DNA of 64,000 nucleotides, taken from positions 34,495,570 through 34,559,569 of the forward strand of contig OX381705.1 in NCBI GenBank assembly GCA_947462335.1. The letters run 5' to 3'. Numbering within the stretch: the first letter of the stretch is position 1; every line of letters begins with the position of its first letter. Positions 57,720 to 64,000 of this stretch are shown here, piece after piece. Source of the stretch: Harmothoe impar (lineage: Eukaryota; Annelida; Polychaeta; Phyllodocida; Polynoidae). The position numbers and the translations under genes are program-made. A model generated the notes under the pieces. The model had not been told where the DNA came from. It saw nothing but the letters and a program-made list of their open reading frames with translations, and made no database searches.

Positions 57720-57880
57720 CCACCTATACATATATACACACCAGGATGCACCACACCACACCTACAGTGTGAATACACCCTGTAAATAGGATGCACCACA
57801 CCACACCAACTTTATGGATACACCTCCTATACACACCATGTCAGAATACACCGTGATGCACACCACCAACCGTGTGAGGA
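57720..57880 (+). repeat. Degenerate tandem repeat (GGATGCACCACACCACACC), about 3 units
   Basis: Repeated TACACACCAGGATGCACCAC and ATACACCNCCTATAC words with a period of about 50-60 bp. Confidence 0.65.
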
Positions 57881-57956
57881 CATCTCCTATTTCAAAGGAC
57901 CGAAATAGTTCACTCCTTTTCAGGGGAAATTAGGCCTTATCGTCACTCGTAAAACT

Positions 57957-59273
57957 CACGGTGCAATTTATGCTGGGAGGTTTCTGCAGGAAATTGGATT
58001 TTGTTTTTATTTGGGAACCTCCATCCACATTACAACATATATGTACCTGCAAAAGGGAGGATTATAAATGCTGACAATATGTTGGGATTCGAGCCTATAC
58101 TAACTGCTAACATCTAGATATTCATATGTTTATCCTTGCAGAGTTTCTGTTGAAAAGTGAGCACATTGATCTGACAATTTAGACATTGCAATAATGTTTC
58201 CTTCAATGTCTATCTTGCAACAAACATTTCCATTCTGCATAGACTCAGTGCCACATGATATTACATTGAGGTTTGGTGTATCTTTAGAATAGAACCCTTT
58301 GAGTTTTAGAGCAGTGGTCCCGAATTACAGATTGCAGAGGTTTAAGGCATACAGATATTTGTGGGATTGGAGCTTATATCTAATAGAGGGGACATAAAAT
58401 ATGCTGAATGCAGATGGGAAAACACAGTAATATCCTGTCCTGCGCTGAATAATAACCACACCCAAATTATTGTGCGGCTCATGCAGGTCTTGTATTTACC
58501 ATTAGGAATATTTTGTTCTAATTACCACAAAAATGGTGTTCTTAGCATTCATGAAAATCTCCTCATGAACCAAACTGCCGCCTGGTGTGATAAAACTAAA
58601 CATCAATAAAATTAGCTTCACCGTAAAATAAATTAACTGTGTTTCACTGTGCTGGATTACAGCTATTCAAAGTAAAATTGATTGATTTCACATTTCCCCA
58701 CTGTAATGATATATAATGATGATCCACCGTAAAATCGTACATTGATTCTCTGTATATTCAACAGAATATTTTCACAAGACATAGCTTCTTCATAAATGAA
58801 TAAACTGTGTTTCACCACACTGGATTACAGATATTCATAGTAAAATTGGTTGCCTTAATATTGCCTCACCGAAATCACATTTACGATGATCCACCGTAAA
58901 GTTTTGCATTGAATCTCCATATATTCAACGGAATATTTTTACAGTGTGATATTAATGACATGATGAATCCCTGGTATAATATGGCTTGCAGTCGGATAGG
59001 CCACCAAGGGGCAGACATATAAGCCTAAACTCCATGGACTGTGAAATATTGGTATGAGTGGTCTGATAGTGTCAAATACCCTTTTTGCAAGGATATAAAG
59101 TATAATCAATTACTCTAAGTCTTGAATATCAACAATTCCATGCGTACGGTATAATAAGCCCATATAACACGATGTTCTCTATGCCTCCATATAACCTGTG
59201 TAATTTGAGGGAGGTTCCCACATCGCAACAGATTATAAAATTGCAGAAACCTTCCAGCATAAATTACATCGTG
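57957..59273. mobile_element. Inverted-repeat element, about 1.3 kb, CACGRTGYAATTTATGCTGG ends
   Basis: The left end, CACGGTGCAATTTATGCTGG then AGGTTTCTGCAG and TGGGAACCTCC, recurs inverted at 59200-59273 in the same order. No clear target duplication. A further diverged inverted end lies at 59356-59390. The interior is non-coding and holds the tandem segment at 58620-58945. Confidence 0.7.
58620..58945 (+). repeat. Tandem duplication of about 165 bp with a CACTGTAAAAA-type end
   Basis: Two units (58634-58770 and 58798-58940) share AACTGTGTTTCAC, TGGATTACAG, ATTCATAGTAAAATTG, GATGATCCACCGTAAA and TATATTCAACRGAATATTTT. The second ends TTTTTACAGTGTGA, the terminus style of the mariner-type MITEs nearby. 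Confidence 0.75.
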
Positions 59274-59418
59274 GGATGTCAGCTTCGTCAGCACGAGTGG
59301 AGTTTGAAGTAGACAAATGCCTTATTGACAGATTAACAGAAATGACAGATTGCTAATTCGCAGGGACTTTCCGGTATAAATCGTCCTGTGGGTTTCGACC
59401 TAAAGTGCTTCATGGGTA

Positions 59419-59588
59419 CACTGTAAAAAGTTGGGTGAACAGTAGATTCTACTGTAGGTGTACCGTTTATTGTAGGTAAACAGTAGAATATATTGTAGAT
59501 CTACAGTAGATTCTACTGTAAGTACATTCTACTCTAAATCAATTTTACAGTAGATTCTACTGTGTACCTACACTATCTATTTACAGTG
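59419..59588. mobile_element. Mariner-type MITE, 170 bp
   Basis: The left end is CACTGTAAAAAGTTGGG; the right end, reverse-complemented, is CACTGTAAATAGATAG. TA flanks both sides (59417-59418, 59589-59590). The interior is repeated ACAGTAGATTCTACTGTA, itself palindromic. Confidence 0.85.
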
Positions 59589-59589
59589 T

Positions 59590-60425
59590 AGCGCTATTTG
59601 ACTAGTTTCGTGCAAGGCTTTCTCCAATACTAATAACGATAACATGGCTGTGCGCAAAGACACACTTCATCCGTGTATCACTGTGTAAGGTGCTAGTCCA
59701 TGATGTAGCATACTGCTGAGCTTGGTTCCTTCTATACCGGCCCTCCCTCTCCACTGTCTACTAGACCAGCCTGTATTGGTTTGTCTGTACCTGATTGCCT
59801 TAGTTTCTCTTCCCTAGCTCTCGCTCAAACATAATGTTCAAGATTTATGGCTTATACACATTGTTTTTTGCTGTTCGATAAATTGCACAGGAAACCTTGA
59901 CAACTACATTGAGCAGCACCCATCGTTCAGAGAGGCTAAATAGGGGAAATACTACTGGGTTTTTTTCAATGAATGCTCTACCAAATAGTTAATTTGATAC
60001 CTCAATTGGGGGACTCATTCCTCTCGCCGTTAACCATAGGAGGAAACCAGCCGGTGTGAGCGCCAACACTGATGGATGGGCCAGGAAATAAGGCAGTTTT
60101 TCCGCCCAGTTTCCATAATGAGTATGTGATCTGGGCAGTGTGCAACACGTGGACCGGCCGCACTGACAGCAGTTCGTCGGTGGTCAATATTGACTGGGAA
60201 AAGAAGCGCACTGTCATCGATATTTGTTGTCACTGTGAGAGCCCCTGGTATTTGCACGGGCTGATCAGGCTCTGATATATCTGCCACAGGCTCGGCGCTA
60301 CCCGCTTGTTGCAGTCATACAGTGGATACCATGGTATTTTGCCACTAATGGCCACCGTCCACTACATGTTTGTACCAATCCAGTAGCCCACGCCTTGCCC
60401 AGCATCAATCTCAGTATGTCTTCCC
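59590..60425. other. No recognised gene
   Basis: Nothing supportable. The overlapping frames at 60002-60287 on both strands have no domain. Confidence 0.35.
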
Positions 60426-60429
60426 CCTT

Positions 60430-60960
60430 CACTCATATTATAGCTAGCTGCCTCCGTAAGGATAGCCTCCTACACTCTCAGTATTTTTGCATCCTACACT
60501 CACAGCTTTTCTTTTTAATTCCTAGTGTGTCCGCCTCATGTATACACTTTCAGTAACGACACTCCTACACCCTGAGTGTCTGCCACCTGCACTCTCAATA
60601 GTTCCGTCTCCCAACCCCTCTAAGCTCTCAGTATGCCTGCCTTTTACAATCATAGATATGTCTGCCTCATAATTATACACTCTCATTATGCCTATCTCCT
60701 ATATTCTCAGTAATGGCTGCCTCTTACATGTTCAGCGATGGCTGTCCCCGTTATTCTTAGTCTCTCTGCCTCTTATACTCCGTAATTGTGCCTCCTATAT
60801 TCTCAATCATAGCTGCCTCCTATATTCTCAGTAATGGCTGCCTCCTATATTCTCGGTATGTCTGCATCCTAAACTGTCTGCATGTATGCCTTCTACATTC
60901 TCGGTATGTCTAGATTCTCCGTATGTCAGTATATCTGCCTCCTACACTCCAAGCATGGCC
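60430..60960 (+). repeat. Degenerate minisatellite, about 30-bp unit
   Basis: Recurring GCCTCCTATATTCTCAGTA, ATGGCTGCCTCCTA and GTATGTCTGCATCCTA words about every 28-35 bp, best preserved at 60700-60930. Confidence 0.75.
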
Positions 60961-61607
60961 GATCTAGACCAGCCCGGCTCTAGCCCTACCACCACCTTTG
61001 TATGTCAGTAATTCCCCGTTGTTGGCAGCATAACTACGGCACAGTAGGTGAGAGGAATGCAGTCCCATATATGTACTTTATACAGAACGGATATATGTTG
61101 ACTGTGGGGCCATAGCGGAAGCAGCTGAGCTACTCGATTATACTGAGGGGTTTCTGAGCGACTCGTCTGGGCGGAAAGCGTCTGCCGGACAATGCATACC
61201 GTTTACATCCCGGCGCCCGCCATCAGGCGGGGGCAATCGTGTGCTTGACCTGGCCGTATAGGGCGATGGTTGGCGTATCGAGACCATCCAGCCGTCAGCG
61301 GTCAGCTGCCTCAACCATATAGCCCAGACCGCCGACAGATACCGCCTCCCCATCCACCCGCCCCTTCCCTATACATCCAGATACACGTTAAAAGCCGCCC
61401 AACCTTCAGCTGGACCAGCATCTCAATGCCACCATCGACACAGCCACCACCACTGATCTACTTAGTATAACGAATACGGTAGCCACAACATAACCTGACT
61501 TCTGTTCTCAACACTCGGTCCCCGTCTTCCACATGACTGGCCGGTACATGCGTGTTTAAAACAATCTTTGGTGCTGGTCGTCAACTTGGTTGACACCTTC
61601 TGTGACT

Positions 61608-61672
61608 GTGCTTGTAAACACAAAGTTGATCGCAGTAATGACTGTGCTTGTAAACACAAAGTTGAATGCAAT
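61608..61672 (+). repeat. Direct duplication, about 35 bp, two units
   Basis: TGACTGTGCTTGTAAACACA followed by AAGTTGA occurs twice in succession (about 61610 and 61650). Confidence 0.85.
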
Positions 61673-61679
61673 AATACCG

Positions 61680-63235
61680 TCAGCGTCAATGTGATACACC
61701 CACATGTACTACATAATTATATAGCCTATACAGCGTATCTAATCAGTCACAGACCAGCACCTGCTCCTACTGACAGATACTGTTTAGTTCCTGCTGATTG
61801 TGTTACAAGGTAGAGAAGCAGAAGGTATACTCGATGCTGTAATCTTATGGCATAGGTCACTAAATGCACTGGGGAGATTTTACTACCAGGATATACCATA
61901 GCAGGCGATGGTGCGATTCTATTGCCGATGGGGCGGGTTATGGCCTTTAGTATGATCAGAGAGTACATACTTATATCTAAAATAATTATTGTTGCATGGT
62001 TATTCATAATATTGTGTTTGGTTACCTAAAAAACATGAGATATTTAAAAACTATACAATTTTTCTTTACTTTTAATCCCTAAACACTGCATACCTAAATT
62101 GACAAATATGACCAATTTGAGTCATATAATATCTCCTCTGACTATCGCCCTATATAAATTATTCTAAATTAGTATCCAGTAATATCTGTCTGTCCATGAT
62201 ACAATTAATGCATTCTAATTAAAAACAACAAATATGTTATAAATCGATATCAACATACAAATGTATCACAATACCTTAGAAGTCAGTATAATTTTTCCAA
62301 ATGGCCACCATAATGACTACATGCTTTGCTAACATAAGCCATGACATATTTCACTGGAAAATATATGACGAGATAACAAGAGAGATGTTTACAACATATT
62401 CTTAGAATTAATCATTCATAATTATTAATGTTTATAAGATTTGTGTCAGGCCAGAATAATGTAACCCGAACATATATTCAGAAAATGGCCGACCCCAGCA
62501 TTTCTTTCCAACTTCTCTTGCCTGAAAGTCTTTTTTGGATTATCATAATTATGCACAACGTCACAAAATGGCACTGCTTAACTCTACTTATGTCATGAAT
62601 GTAGTGCAGAAAAAAAACATGTATTAACTCCACCAATATCATTTCAGTTATATAATATCACACCAACATTACTAACACCTCAAGCATCCCATCACCTTAC
62701 ACCCAGACCCTACTGAAACTGCGATATTCATAACCGTCATGTCTCCACCCACACCGTCATGTTGCCACCCACACCGCAGCGTCCATTCACAAAACGCTTC
62801 CCTAAAATAGCACATGCTCTCAGGGCAATGCCCTTACCCTCTACCCCTTGCTTTATCACCCCCAGGGTAAACAGAACTGGTGGATCATCCCAAGTCAAAC
62901 AGATGACCCGGGCCCTGGTGGGGAGGCTGGTCGATGGGATCAAAGCGCGACAGAGGCCGTTACACTGCCTCCTCTGCCGTTATCAAAGCACCATTGACCA
63001 ACGCCAGGCACCCACATAATCATATTCATTTGGGAAAAGGATTTTTGCCGACTACCAAATATAAAAGGAGTGGGTGGCTAACTGTTCTCTACCGCTGCTG
63101 TAGATTTGGGGTTGCTGTCTGTACTCTGTAGTGGCTACTATTGAGTCCGATTCACAGACATATCCATAACCCTTGTGTAAGGCTGGTGGCGGTGGTTTAC
63201 GATGTAATGATGTAGACGTGAGCAAAGGAGAGGAC
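61680..63235. other. No recognised gene
   Basis: AT-rich at 61.9-62.7 kb; short frames only. Confidence 0.35.
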
Positions 63236-63236
63236 C

Positions 63237-63302
63237 TCCAGACACAAGTGAGCAGCTCTCCGTCAAAGAGCAGCTCAAAGAGCAGCTCGGAGAGCAGCAG
63301 CG
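63237..63302 (+). repeat. AAGAGCAGCTC tandem repeat
   Basis: Four imperfect copies of AGAGCAGCTC, ending in AGCAGCAGC. Confidence 0.7.
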
Positions 63303-63596
63303 GGGGAGCAGGCCGCGGTAAATCCTTCACGTGACCGCGCCCGGTAAACCCACCTCACCCAGTCTGCACCCACCATATGTTCCACAACTTCGTGCCAAGA
63401 CCAATAATTTACACTGCGGCTATCTAAAAACGAACTTTAAATATGTTGAAATTGGACGCGGATTTGCAAATTGGTACAGCTTTTGGAAGACGAAGTTGAG
63501 GCCATTCCCAGGCAATCAGTTTCTGTTGAATGCTAAACACGTCGCCGCGAACACGGTTGAGGCGTGGTGTATCAGGCGCCGTTAGTGCCAACCCCC

Positions 63597-63622
63597 TACG
63601 CGTAACTTTTAAGTTACGCGTA
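63597..63622. repeat. 26-bp hairpin-forming palindrome
   Basis: TACGCGTAACTT, a two-base centre, then AAGTTACGCGTA. The 12-bp arms are perfect. No neighbouring gene explains it. Confidence 0.85.
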
Positions 63623-64000
63623 ACTATCACGTATCTCGTTATATACATTTAAACAATAAGTATCGACTAGATTCTTCAAGATGAATCGGGAAATATGTTA
63701 TTTTGTTCATAGTTTATCCATTAAAAGGACCCAAAACGGCAAAAGTATTTAGATTAGGGGAAACATAAAACATTGACCACGGCCCAAGCTGGCCCCTCCA
63801 CACGGGACATGTTGTTGCATCAACAACCGAGTATTTTTCTTGAATTTGAAATTACATGTGCCCTGTCAACTATTGTTAGTTCCCCCGATCAAACACTTAG
63901 ACATTTCGTATCCTATTTGCTCATATTTGTATAGACAGAGTGATTTATTCACTTTAAATCTCTAGAAATTAAAATATCGGCCGCCGTTGCTATAATTTAG
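63623..64000. other. No recognised gene
   Basis: AT-rich unique-looking sequence to the window edge. Confidence 0.35.

Overview
This is eukaryotic, almost certainly invertebrate metazoan, nuclear DNA. It has one spliced coding exon of an animal neurotransmitter receptor, abundant non-LTR retrotransposon remnants, tRNA-derived SINEs, many small inverted-repeat DNA transposons (MITEs), long (TA)n tracts and many minisatellites. No bacterial-style operons, rRNA genes, intact tRNA genes or CRISPR arrays were seen. The species cannot be named from the sequence alone; a repeat-rich marine invertebrate is my inference. Most open reading frames in the window are chance frames or frames created by tandem repeats.

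Layout. 1-3.1 kb: nothing recognised. 3.1-11.2 kb: a 66-bp tandem array; two large inverted-repeat elements (3526-5524 and 9807-11216) built of a CCCTTATCC-type motif in both orientations; and, between them, a 5'-truncated LINE (about 5.69-7.15 kb, + strand). 12-13 kb: a pyrimidine-rich minisatellite. 15.9-17.3 kb: tRNA-derived SINE copies, one inside a MITE. 17458-23132: a complete LTR-bounded element on the minus strand. 23.4-28.4 kb: SINE, MITEs and a dispersed repeat family. 30-41 kb: minisatellites (21, about 140, 51 and 56 bp units), one split by a mariner-type MITE. 42-47 kb: long microsatellites. 47477-48433 (minus): first coding exon of a nicotinic acetylcholine receptor-like subunit. 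50.86-54.38 kb (minus): a second LINE, split by a 1.29-kb element with a 3-bp target duplication that itself contains a 265-bp MITE. 55-64 kb: mostly unassigned, with two further inverted-repeat elements at 57.9-59.6 kb.

The most unusual object is the 5.7-kb LTR element. Its two 254-bp LTRs look identical. In minus orientation each has TG...CA ends, a cluster of TCGTACGA palindromes, a TATATAAG box and an AATAAA signal, and the 5' LTR is followed by a plausible primer binding site. No gag, protease, reverse transcriptase, RNase H or integrase is visible. The interior is almost wholly coding-length tandem repeats (60, 21 and 51 bp, all multiples of three). On the transcribed strand these form one long frame, about 1,700 codons, broken by one apparent 1-bp deletion and one CGA-to-TGA change. 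It starts with a hydrophobic leader and runs into the 3' LTR. It looks like a recently moved non-autonomous LTR retrotransposon carrying a giant repeat protein of unknown role.

The only convincing host gene is the receptor exon at 47.5-48.4 kb. It encodes a signal peptide, an unusually long Pro/Ser/Thr/Asn-rich segment and the start of the Cys-loop ligand-binding domain, and ends at a consensus splice donor. The remaining exons were not found.
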